A stretch of 64,000 bases of DNA, taken from the NCBI GenBank assembly GCA_900291925.1, contig UWYS01000009.1, forward strand, positions 799,316-863,315, written 5' to 3'. A model generated the notes under the pieces. That model saw only the letters and a program-made list of their open reading frames with translations. It did no database searches and was not told the DNA's origin. Position 1 is the first letter of the stretch. Each line of letters begins with the position of its first letter. Positions 1 through 9,952 of this stretch are shown one piece after another. Made by a program: the position numbers and the translations under genes. The stretch is from Thecaphora thlaspeos. Its lineage: Eukaryota; Basidiomycota; Ustilaginomycetes; Urocystidales; Glomosporiaceae.

Positions 1-829
1 CGCCCGGATGTGAGCCGATAGGCCGGGAGTACGGGGCGAGCAAGAGAAGAATGGGCTGAGGGATGAGGCCGAGGCACGACCGCCGGTGGGGCCGTCCGGC
101 AAGGAAATAAAGGGGAGCGCACCGCGTCACCTCGGGCGCTTCCGGTTGCCTGGTGGTGTGTACGTGTGTCGACGAGGATGTCAGTGGGGCTGCGCGCGTG
201 CGTGGCTGGCTGGGGCGCCGCTTTTGTTTTCTGGTTTTTTTTTTTTTTTTTTTTTTTTTTCGCCTGCTTGCCAACGCAGCAGCCGCAAATGAACTAGGGT
301 GCTCACGGCGAGACAACAAGGCTCGTTGCTGCCTTGTTGGCGGTCCGGTGGGCAGGCAGGCGGGCTAGCGGGATTGTTGCCCACTCGGAAGGCTAGGTGT
401 CTTTCGGTGGACGATGATGAGGTCCTGGACGCCGAGAGGGTGAGGCAGCGAGGCACGCGGCTCGCCGGCCTGCCTTGACTCGCCCGTTTCCTGCGCCTGT
501 TTGTCAGCTTTGCTCGCCTTGTTTTCGGCACCGGCGGAGGGTGCCGCTGGCGCGGCGGCACACCCGCGCTTCTTCCTTTTGTGCCAGCGTGGCGGCCCAG
601 CGACAGGACGGCGCACGGGCCCATCCATCTTGTGCTCGCGCGATACCCTTTGTCCCTGGCGTCGGCTTTGCTTCCGAAAGAACCCTTTGCCCACCACCAC
701 CACCACCTCCTCCTCCTCCTCACCCACTCACCATCGACTTCTGTTTGCGGTCTGCTTGGTCTTTGCCCGGATCTGCACTGCACCGCGTTCGCCTCAAACA
801 CCGCCGCCGGACGCCACCCTTCGCTCACG
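1..829. other. Upstream region of STE24, no gene seen
   Basis: No convincing coding region is seen here; the long frames are GC-rich shadows. The stretch holds a run of 26 T (235-260) and, just before the STE24 start, CAC/CTC triplet runs (about 690-730) typical of a pyrimidine-rich fungal leader. It most likely contains the STE24 promoter and 5' untranslated region. Confidence 0.5.
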
Positions 830-2452
830 ATGCTCTCGACCCTGCAGACGCACATCCACGCGCTGCAGCAGGCGCTCGACACGCCCAGCATACCCTGGAA
901 GCCGCTCATCCTCTACCTTCTCTGGGGCGTCTACCTCTTCGAGACCTACCTCTCCCTCCGTCAGTACCGCCTGTACAGCCGCACCACGCCGCCCGCCGCC
1001 CTCGCCGAGCATGTCTCGCTCGACACCTTCCGCAAGTCGCAGGCCTACGGCCGCGACAAGGCCCGCTTCGGCTTCGTCAGCAGCGCCTTTGCACAGCTCC
1101 TCAACGTCGCCATCGTCCACTACGACGTCTACGCCTGGGCCTGGAACCAGGCCGGCGAATGGCTCCGCCTCGCCGGCCTCTCCGACCGTGAGATCCCGCG
1201 TTCAATCGCCTGGATGGTCATCATGTTCGTCCTGCGCGAGATCCCCGCCATCCCGCTCACCCTCTACCGCAACTTTGTCGTCGAGGAGCGCCACGGCTTC
1301 AACAAGATGACCCTCCGCACCTTTCTCACCGACACGATCAAGGAGTGGGCGCTCGGCTTTGCCATCGGCGCGCCGCTCATGGCGGGACTGCTCTGGATCA
1401 TCCGGTGGTCGGGCGACGCGTTTGTCAGCTACGTCGTCGCCTTCCTCTTCACCTTCCAGATCGTCGCCATGGTCCTCTATCCTACGTTGATCCAGCCGCT
1501 TTTCAACAAGCTTACGCCGTTGCCCGAGGGGATGCTGCGCGATCGCGTCGTCGCGCTGGCGGGCTCGCTGCGCTTCCCGCTCAAGCACCTCTACCAGATC
1601 GACGGGAGCAAGCGCTCGTCGCACTCGAACGCCTACTTTTTCGGCGTCATCCCCGGCGGCAACAAGCACATTGTCATCTTTGACACGCTCATCGAAGAGT
1701 CGACGCCCGACGAGATCGAGGCGGTGCTGGCGCACGAGCTGGGCCACTGGGCGCACAGCGACCCGACCAAGCTGCTCGTGCTCTCGCAGGCGCAGATCAT
1801 CCTGACCATGTCGCTGTTCACGCTGTTTATCAACAATGTCTCGCTCTTCCAGGCGTTTGGCTTCAAGGTCGCGCCCTCTGGCCTGCTCGCCAAGGTGGCG
1901 CCGTCATCGTCGTACCTGCCCATTGTGGTTGGGCTGGAGCTGTTCCAGCTGATTCTGCACCCGAGCGACGCGCTGCTCAAGTTTGGGATGAACTCGGCCA
2001 TCCGGCGGATGGAGTACGCGGCGGATGCGTTCGCCGCGAAGCTGGCACGACCGGGACCGACGGAGAGCGAGCGGAAGGCGGCGGAGCACTGGCGCGAGGA
2101 TAACGGGCGCCAAGAGGCGAAGCGTGAGGGCGAGAAGGAGGAGTACACGACACTGCTCAAGAGGGCGCTGCTGAAGCTGCACATCAACAAGTGAGTGTCT
2201 CGCGTCTGCGTTGCGTCTCTTTCGGCGCAGATGGTCGCGATGCAGAGTTAGCGCCTGTCGTGCCTCTTGACTGCGGTAGTACGGTACAGTAGGGGGACTG
2301 ACCTCACTCGCTCGCCTCCTTTGCTGTGGTTCGGGCGCGCCAGCCTGTCGTCGTTCCACCACGATGCGATGTTTTCGGCATACCACTACTCGCACCCTAC
2401 GCTGGGCGAGCGGCTGAACGCGCTCAACGCCCTCGAGGCCAAGGCCAAGTAG
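830..2452 (+). CDS. STE24: CAAX prenyl protease STE24 (M48 zinc metalloprotease)
   Basis: Two exons, 830-2190 and 2344-2452, joined by a GTGAGT...CAG intron, give 489 aa, a usual Ste24 length. Ste24 is a multispanning ER membrane protease that removes the last three residues of prenylated CAAX proteins and makes the first N-terminal cut of a-factor-type mating pheromones. The zinc site is visible: HELGH at residues 302-306 and the downstream Glu in EYAAD at about 395. Hydrophobic segments lie near residues 25, 80, 125, 180, 205 and 330-370. The second exon supplies the conserved C-terminal stretch with SSFHHDAMF and HPTLGERL. The start was chosen at the ATG of MLSTLQ because the longer upstream frame is low-complexity leader. 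The split codon AA|C at the junction restores Asn and joins the two conserved blocks. In basidiomycetes this enzyme is expected to act on lipopeptide pheromones and on lamin-like or Ras-like substrates. Confidence 0.95.
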
Positions 2453-3803
2453 TAGGGTACTTTGTCATAGACGAGGGCGCGGCACGACTGTAGGTGTCTG
2501 TGGCCAGCCTTGAGCGTCTCAAGGGACAGGGGGATGTACTGTTCTGCGCATTGTGATTCAGCACGACCGTGCTGATACTTACGTAGCTGGTGCATCTGTA
2601 TTGCCAGGTCCAACGTCATGCATCTACCGCACGGTACGGCGGTGCGGCGGTGCGGCATCAACTATGTGCCATATTCACCACTGCGGGCTTAGAGATAGAC
2701 GCTGCACCTCCCAGACGGAGAGCGCAGATCATCCATGTAAGGATGTTGGACAGGTGGGCGTAACTAGCTGTCGTACTTGCTTTGATGTCCATGTCACCCA
2801 TCATAGACCGACAGACGCCCTACAAGTTCCTGTAAGAAGCTGCCAACCTCGAGATAGAACGTCGATACTGGTCCTTCAGCTATACAAAGCACGGCAGTGC
2901 CGCCATTACTGTACTGTACTCGAGCTCATGGTGCACGTTGTAGACACCCCGGTCGAGCGACTGGGCGGCTAGCTAGAATACTTACCAAGCTGCCCACTCA
3001 CCCTCAAAGCTGCCAGTGACCATCTGCCGCGTCGATGCGGTACATTACGGTAAGTTCTGTCCTGTACATGCTGCACCTTGCAAGGGCCTCATTGCTACAC
3101 TGCGTTGCGCCACCACACACCCTCGCCACTCTTGCTCCCCACCCGCCCTGCACCCTGTGCGAACACGTCTCGCCACCATCAGAAGGCGGTCCGATAGTGC
3201 AGGTACAGATAACTTACCGCAGCATGCAAGCAAGCAATTCCAGCAAAAGAGTCAGGCGGTGGATAGTGAGCAAGCCATGGAGCGACGCACCCATCAAAGA
3301 GGCCGTGTCGCTAACCACGGGGAAGTGCTACTTACTCTTGCTTGACGATAGATCGACATATGGGCTTACTCTATTCAATTCACTCCGCGGACAGTGTCGG
3401 CGTCGGCGGCCTTGCTTGCCGGCCCGACGTGACGACTATCGAGGTACTGGTAGGATCGACGGTGCGTCTCCCCTCGCTGGACAGGGAGCTCCTATGTACC
3501 TATCTCCTCTTCCCATTGGCACGCGGACCCACGCTCGTTACCGTGGGCAGCGCACCCAGCCACAAAGACGGACAGAGGTATAGAAGGACAGCTCGACCCT
3601 ACCCTGTCCCTCGTCGTCTCTCTATGTGCTCTCATACGCGCCCTCGTCCCCACTCCCACTCCTCTCTATCCCCAGTCTCTTCCCTCCCTTCCTTGTCGTC
3701 TTACGGCGTCGGCAACACACACACACACACGCTCTCTTCTCGTCGAACTGCAATACGCTCGCTTCTAGAGCCAATCCCTCACCGCTCTTCCACACCACCA
3801 AAG
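2453..3803. other. Intergenic region, no convincing gene
   Basis: Small frames here lack recognisable domains or codon bias. The sequence contains overlapping TACTGTA motifs (2907-2918) and the reverse form TACAGTA (2285-2291, inside the STE24 intron), the same heptamer that is frequent in the 32.5-38.9 kb gene-poor region. The last 200 bp before 3804 are pyrimidine-rich with a CA repeat (3715-3729), consistent with the leader of the next gene. Confidence 0.4.
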
Positions 3804-4156
3804 ATGCAGGTTCGCGTCAACAGGATCGTTGCGTCGCTCGGCGTCGTCGTCATGGTCGCCATCATGTCGGCCTCGCACGCCGTATCGGCCGACATCGTCC
3901 AGGTCAAGCAGGCTTCCGCCTTTGCACGCAACTACGAGCGGGTACGTTTTCCTCTTCTCCTTGCCTCTTTACCGAGTTGGCGAGCTGTGTGCTGATTCGT
4001 CTACTTGTACCGTCTACTTGCTTCTCTCCATGACAGGCTGAGATGGCCGAGTTTGACCACACACCTCGCTTCGAGAAACGACGTCCGCACAAGCGTCACT
4101 CTACCCAGGTCAAGGGAGAATGTGCTCGACCCTCACCCCCCCCCTCGTCGCTATAG
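3804..4156 (+). CDS. Small secreted protein, function unknown
   Basis: Two exons (3804-3941 and 4037-4156; intron GTACGT...GACAG, phase 0) predict 85 aa. The first about 28 residues form a good signal peptide: a short basic N-region, a hydrophobic core with VVVMVAIM, and a likely cut after SHAVSA. The mature part is short and strongly basic, with clusters EKRRPHKRH that resemble dibasic processing sites, and it has a single Cys near the end. I do not recognise a family. It could be a secreted peptide, a candidate effector or a precursor processed by a Kex2-type protease. The end is uncertain because a further intron cannot be excluded. Transcript data would settle the model. Confidence 0.5.
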
Positions 4157-4606
4157 TCATGGATTGGTATTTTCTTTTTTCTTTTAATTTTTTTTTCTTC
4201 TTCTTGCTTCCTCGCTCTAGTTATTCCTTTTCTGTCTGCTCTTCGTTGTGCAATGGATGGTCTTTCTCAGTTGAGTTTAAAGGTACCTCGTTTGTCGTGC
4301 GTGCGGCTGTCGAGACGTCGCAGGAACGCAACGGGGAAGAGAGGGCGAGGGTGGCGTGCTGTTGGTGATCTCTCGACACTGTCACCTCCCGCTCGAGGCG
4401 GCTCAAGGAGGCGTTGCCGTGGTGGCGCGGGCGCTGTATGACGTCTCGACAGGCTGGCGCGGGTGTGGGGCCCCGTGTCGTGTCTGGAAGCTGAGTGAGG
4501 AAAGCCTGCCTCATCTACACCTCATCCTCCCCATAATTACAGCTGAGCCATCCATGCCTTTGTCCTGACTGATCCTGCTTTCGATCCCTCCCCCCCTCTT
4601 TCCAGA
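4157..4606. other. Intergenic or intronic spacer
   Basis: There is no gene-like reading frame. The stretch contains T-rich tracts (about 4170-4205) and ends in a strong pyrimidine tract plus CAG (about 4585-4606) that looks like a 3' splice site just before the isomerase-like reading frame. No exon carrying the missing N-terminal half of the isomerase was found here. Confidence 0.35.
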
Positions 4607-6275
4607 GGCATGGCGACTACGCTTGCTCGCAAGCCTCCCTTCCACTTTCCCTCCCTACCTCCTCCTTCCATCCTTCCATCCTTCCATCCTGCCACCACCG
4701 GCTACCGCCACCGCCAGCCCTTCGCACAGCAGCACCTCCTGGACAACACCCCCTACGCCGAATTCTGGATGGGCGCAACCCACCAAAAGGGTCCCTCGTC
4801 CATCTCCTCGCCCGCCCGCAACCACGCCCACTCCATCAAGCAAGGTCACGCTCTCTCGGACTTTCTCCTTTCCGACCCAGCACTCACCCTCTCGTCGAAG
4901 CTGCTAACGTCGCCTACCTCGGTCGAGAGAAACACGGTGGTATGCCATTCATCTTCAAAGTCCTCTTGGCAGCTCAGGCTCTTACCCCTTCAGGCTCATC
5001 CGGACGTCAAGCTCGCACAGGGGCTCAAACAGCAACTCGACGTAGAGGAGAGCGAGGAACATACCACTTTTGACGGACACCACAAGCCAGAGATCGCACT
5101 GGCCCTCACGCCGTTCCGCGGCTTCATTGGTCTAGCCTCTCCGCCCGTCATTCGATCGCGTCTGCAGAAGCTGTCGCAGGTGGGTGGGCTGCTGCACGAC
5201 GACAACCTCGTCGACAAGCATCTCTCCCGCTCTCTCCCCAAGCTCGAGGAAAAAAGGACCTCTACAAGCTCTTGCTTCGACGACACCACGGGAGAAGAGG
5301 GAGACAGTCCGAGCGATGCAGAGCGAAAAAAGGGTAGCTGGGCGCACAAGCTTCGAGCGGCCGTCTCTCTCTCTCTCTCTCTCTCTCGGATCCTCTGCGC
5401 AGACAAGCAGAAGGTCAAGCACGTCGTTGACGAGATCCTCTCCGACAAGACGCAGCACCAAGGCGACGACGACGAGAACGTGGGCGCTCGTCGAGGAACT
5501 CAACGGCCAGTTTCCAGGAGACGTCGGGGCTTTGATCGCTCCTGTCTTTATGAACCTCGCCAAGTTGCAGCCGGGGGAGTGCAGTGCATCTTTGCGCCTG
5601 CCGATACCATCCATGCCTGGCTGAGCGGGTACGTTTCGCGACGATACGATGCAGTGCAAAGGTGGGCAGATCCACTGACGACGTCTTGCCTTATCACTCT
5701 CCCTTGTTTTCCTTGTTTTCCTGCGCATCTCTACACTAGCGGTTCGTGCCCAACGTAGCGACATTATCGAATGCAGGCCCTCCTCGGTGAACGTCACCAA
5801 CACGGCATTCGGACCTACGCCGTCCAACGCGACCATCTCGCTGTTCAGTCAGATGCTGAGCTACGAATTCAAGCCCCTCTCGCGATACCTCATCACGCCA
5901 CAACCCATCTCTTGCGCTAGCGTTGGGGGAAACGTCAAGGTGACCAAGTACAACGTGCCTTTTGATGAGTTCAATGTGGTTCGTGTGAGACTCGAGGCAG
6001 AGGGTAAGGCGGAGTTGTTCAACGGCGAGCGAGGAAACGGGCAGTTGGAAGGGGTGGCTGTTGTGGCTTGTGTGAAGGGACAAGGAAGGGTGGTGGGTTT
6101 TACGAAGCAGGATGGGAAGAGGGAGGAGGTAGAGTATGAGGCGGGAGAAGGGAGCGTGTCTGTGTTGGGAAATGGGTCGGCTGTTAGCATCGAAACGAGG
6201 GGGGGGGGCAAGGGGCAGGGGCAAGAGGCAGAGGCGGAATGGTATGTTGCCTATTGGACGGCTGACGAGGAGTGA
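4607..6275 (+). pseudogene. Mannose-6-phosphate isomerase (type I), frameshifted and N-terminally incomplete
   Basis: The pieces clearly belong to type I phosphomannose isomerase, the zinc enzyme that interconverts fructose-6-P and mannose-6-P to feed GDP-mannose synthesis. They are PYAEFWMG (about 4756), GGMPFIFKVLLAAQALT (about 4937), LQAHPD and HKPE carrying zinc ligands (about 4990 and 5082), ELNGQFPGDVG (about 5496), HAWLSGDIIEC across an intron (5629-5758), and a C-terminal cupin to 6275. They do not lie in one frame. An extra C near 4987, an extra G near 5482, a 5-bp TGCAG duplication near 5580 and a further shift between about 4895 and 4935 break it. The usual N-terminal block with YDWG is not found, and MGTH has become MGATH. 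A (TC)n run at 5364-5387 lies inside. Neighbouring genes are intact, so a true pseudogene is likelier than poor sequence quality, but assembly indels remain possible. Confidence 0.75.
5364..5387. repeat. (TC)n microsatellite inside the isomerase relic
   Basis: An uninterrupted TC dinucleotide run encodes alternating Ser-Leu in the isomerase-like frame. It is a length-unstable tract that could itself have caused frame errors. Confidence 0.9.
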
Positions 6276-6662
6276 ACGTGGCCCCCGGGCGGGAAGGGGG
6301 ATGTCGGGGATGTCGGGGTTGTCTGAGGGATGTGCAGCGCGTTTTCTCGGCTTGCGAGGATAAGTCAAGGATGAATCGTTAGAGGTCGGCTTGAATGTCG
6401 TCGAGATATCGGCCTTTGTGTGTGTGGTGTGCGACGAGGGTGGTGAAACAAGGTAGGCGTGGCGAAGAGGCGGGGAGGACGTGCGACACAGCTTTGACGT
6501 GGCTAGGTCGGTGAGGATCGAGGAGAGCACAGGTGCGAGGGTGGTCCTCTTGACGGAGTAACGAGACACACACGCACGCAAGAGAGAGGGGTGTGTAGTG
6601 CGTTCGCAGCAAGCATGTCCATCTATGATTCGCAAGTCATTTCCCTCTCTCCTGCTCTCCCT
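6276..6662. other. Convergent intergenic region
   Basis: This is a tail-to-tail spacer between the isomerase relic (+) and MEF1 (-). No gene is seen; it probably holds both 3' untranslated regions. Confidence 0.5.
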
Positions 6663-8558
6663 TTACTTTGCCCTCTTCTTATAAGTTTCGTTCATGTCCC
6701 TCTGAACGTTGGCCATGACGGGTACATGACACTTGTACTCCATGCTAAACTCACCCTTACCCTGCGTGAGACCTCTGAGCTGACTCGAATATCCAAACAT
6801 ATCGTTGAGACTGATCTCAGCCGTGAGGGTAAACTCATCCTCCCTCACCTCTGTATCGCTGATGGTACCCTTTCTCTGGTTAAGCGCACCGATCACTGCG
6901 CCCTGAAACTCGACGGGCGCTACGACCTCGACGGTCATCTTGGGTTCGAGGATAACGGGGCCGGCTTTGGCGTACGCTTCCCGGAAGGCACCCGCCGTCG
7001 CTAGTCGGAAGGCGAGTTCGGAGGAATCCACCGAATGAGCTGCTCCGTCTTCGAGCACGAAGCGGACTCCCGTCACTTGATGACCCGACAGAGCGCCTTT
7101 TTCCAGCGCATCGTGGAATCCCTTTTCGCACGCTGGGAAGTAAGCGTTCGGGATGGATCCACCAACCACGCGGTTGTCGAATGCTACGTCTGTACCGGTC
7201 TCGTGGTCGATCTCCATAGGTTCAATGTATCCCATCACTCGTCCGAACTGTCCCGCTCCGCCCGTCTGTTTCTTGTGCGTGTACGCAAACTTGGCCGGTT
7301 GCGTGATCGTCTCGCGGAAGGCGACACGTGGCTTGCCCGTCGTGCAGGGGACGTTGTACTCTCTTCGCATCCTCTCTACGTAGATCTCGAGATGCAGCTC
7401 TCCCATACCAGAGATGATCGTTTCGTTCGACTCCTTGTCCACGTGCACGCGGAACGTAGGGTCCTCCTTCTGGAAGCGGTTCAGGGCGCGTGAAAAGTTC
7501 TGCGACGATTCCTTACCCTCCGGCGTGATGGCGAGGGAGATGACGGGTTCAGGGACGAACATCGACGTCATGCTCAACTGCGTCGTGCCGTCCGTGAACG
7601 TGTCGCCCGAAGAGCATTCCACGCCGAACATGGCGCCGATCTCGCCGGCGCCGATCTCTTCGACGTCTTCCATGTCGTTTGAGTGCATGCGGACCAGACG
7701 CGGCACCTTGACCTTTTTGCCGGTGCGCGCGTTGAAGATGACGTTGCCACGTCGAAGCGTACCCTGATAGACGCGCATGTACGTCAGCTGGCCGTACTTG
7801 CCCTCCTCGAGCTTGAACGCCAACCCCACCAGCGGCGCATCCGTCGCTGGCGATAGCGGTAGAGAGGGCGGGGCAGCGTTGCGTCGTGCCTCGTCGGCCG
7901 CATCGCCCTCGCCGCCCGCTGCCGCCGCGGCGTCCTCGGCCGCCTTCTTGGTCGCGGCTGCGCTCATGTCTAACGCCGTCGCCGGGACCTCGGCAGGGTT
8001 GGGCAGGTAGGCGCAGACGCCGTCGAGCAGCGCCTGGACGCTCTTGTTCTTGATGGCCGAACCCATAAAGACGGGCGAAAACTGACACGCGATCGTCGTG
8101 CGTCGGATGGCGGCCGCCAGTTGCTCGAGCGTCGGCTCGCGCTCCTCGATAAAGAGCTCCGTCATCTCGTCGTCCACCTCGGCGAGCTGTTCGATGAGCT
8201 CGGTGCGCTTCTCGCGCGCCTGCTCGAGGTACTGCGGCGGGATGTCGTCCGACTCGCGCACCTCGATGCCCTTGTGCCCCTCGTTGTACACAGCCTTCCA
8301 GCGGACGAGGTCAATGATGCCGTCAAAGTCGTCCTCGCTCCCCATGGGCAGCTGGACGGCGGCCGCCGGCATCTTGAGCTTGGTGCGGATCTGGTGGATG
8401 ACGCGCCACGGGCTCGAGCCGGCGCGATCCATCTTGTTGATGAAGCTGAGGCGCGGCACAGAGTAGCGCCGCATCTGGCGGTCCACGGTGATCGTCTGCG
8501 ACTGGACGCCCGACACGGCGCAGAGCACGAGCACCGCGCCGTCGAGCACTCGCAGCGC

Positions 8559-8591
<33 letters not shown>

Positions 8592-9248
8592 CGGCGTGTC
8601 GATGATGTTGATGTGGAAGTCCTCCTTCTTGCTCTGGAGCGCGGCGTTGTCGATGTCGGCCGCGTCGCCGACGAGCGTGGTGGTCTCGGTGGGCGGGGTG
8701 GCCTTCCAGCTGCAGTAGGTAGCGGCCGACTGGATGGTGATTCCCTTTTCGCGCTCCAGCTCCATGTGGTCCATCTTGGCGCCGACCGAGTCGCGACCGC
8801 GAACCTCGTGGATATCCTTGATCCTGCCCGTGTAGAAGAGGACGCGCTCCGTCAGCGTCGTCTTGCCGCTGTCGATGTGCGCCGAGATGCCGACGTTGCG
8901 CTGGCGGATCAGGCGCGCGCGGTCGGCGTCCGTGAGCGGAGCCATGGGCTGGCGGCTGCCGTCGTGGGCGGCCTGGGCGGCGGCATCATGGAGCGGGAGT
9001 GCCCAAGCCAAGGGCAAGGCCGAGGTGGCGAAAGCGCGGGTGCGGGTGGTGGTGGTGGCGCTGCTGCGGAGAGAGCGAGAGCTGCCAGGTGTGGAGCGCA
9101 GTCGAGAGGCGGAGCGGCTAGAGCTGGCGTTGGTGGAGGTGACGGCGGCTGCTGTGGTGGCTACGGTGGCGAGGAAGCGTGCGGGTGCGCCCGGGAGCCT
9201 TGCCAGCCTGAGGGAGGCGGCGCTAGCTGTGCGCGTGGAAGCAAGCAT
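6663..9248 (-). CDS. MEF1: Elongation factor G, mitochondrial (MEF1)
   Basis: A single uninterrupted exon of 861 aa. The GTPase translocates peptidyl-tRNA and mRNA on the mitochondrial ribosome. The G motifs are present: G1 AHIDSGKT at 123-130, the switch region with EREKGITI at about 165-172, G3 DTPGH at 217-221 and G4 NKMD at 271-274. Domains II-V of EF-G follow, including the C-terminal GTISD segment. The first about 75 residues are Arg/Ser/Ala-rich with almost no acidic residues, as expected of a mitochondrial targeting presequence. An Ala/Glu-rich insertion at roughly residues 415-470 makes it longer than yeast or human homologues. The start is the first in-frame ATG before the presequence. 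EFG2-type recycling factors are less likely given the closeness to the EF-G1 signature, but this was not tested by phylogeny. Confidence 0.95.
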
Positions 9249-9952
9249 CGTGCCTATCGGGTAGGTCGTCGGGTGGGTCGAAGTGGGCTAGAGGATGCGC
9301 CGTCGTTGGGCCGATAGTGTGACGGCGAAAAGAGGTGATGAAGAGGAGGAGGGGGGAAGGACGAAGCGATGCCGACACAGGGCGTGTGGGGTCGGGATGG
9401 ATAGGGGTGTGAGCGGATGGACCAGTCGGCTCAGAGACGGAGGGGTAGGGGGTGGTGATGGTGGTGGTGGCGGTGGTGGCGCCCGCGCTGCGCCGGCGTT
9501 CTTCCAAAAGGAAAAAAACCTCGTTCGCGCTTTGTTGGCCCAGCGCTCGCTCGCCTTTTCTTCTCGCCGCCTCCCGAATCCATCCCGCGCTCAGCTAACC
9601 GCCCCGATTCAACCCTGCCCTCCACATCGGGCCCACCTTCTCTTCCACCATCCCGCCCGCCAACGCTCTCTCGTCCGAGTGATCTCGTCTCTCACTCACT
9701 CGGCTCACACAGCGGCCTGTCCAGCCTCGAGCTTGTTGCAAAGCTGGATAGTAGTAGTGTACACTTGCATCCCACGTCCACCAGCACAAAGAGTCCTGCA
9801 TCTCATACATGCATGATCGTCAGGGTCCGCGTCGACTTCGTCGCTCCTCGCTCGCCAACGCTTTCGTAGCTGCGCGACATCCTGTCCCCGAGCAGCACAC
9901 AAAGGCGAGCAGAGGCGAGCACAGGGGGCCAGCCTGTACAGGCGTCCACTCC
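9249..9952. other. Spacer between MEF1 start and C2H2 factor end
   Basis: This contains the MEF1 promoter and leader and the 3' region of the transcription factor gene. There are GGT/GGC triplet runs at about 9450-9480 and no supported gene. Confidence 0.45.

Noticed and set aside
8121..9317. 398-aa open frame opposite MEF1
   Set aside because: Shadow of MEF1 codon bias, Arg/Gly/Ala-rich, with no family resemblance.
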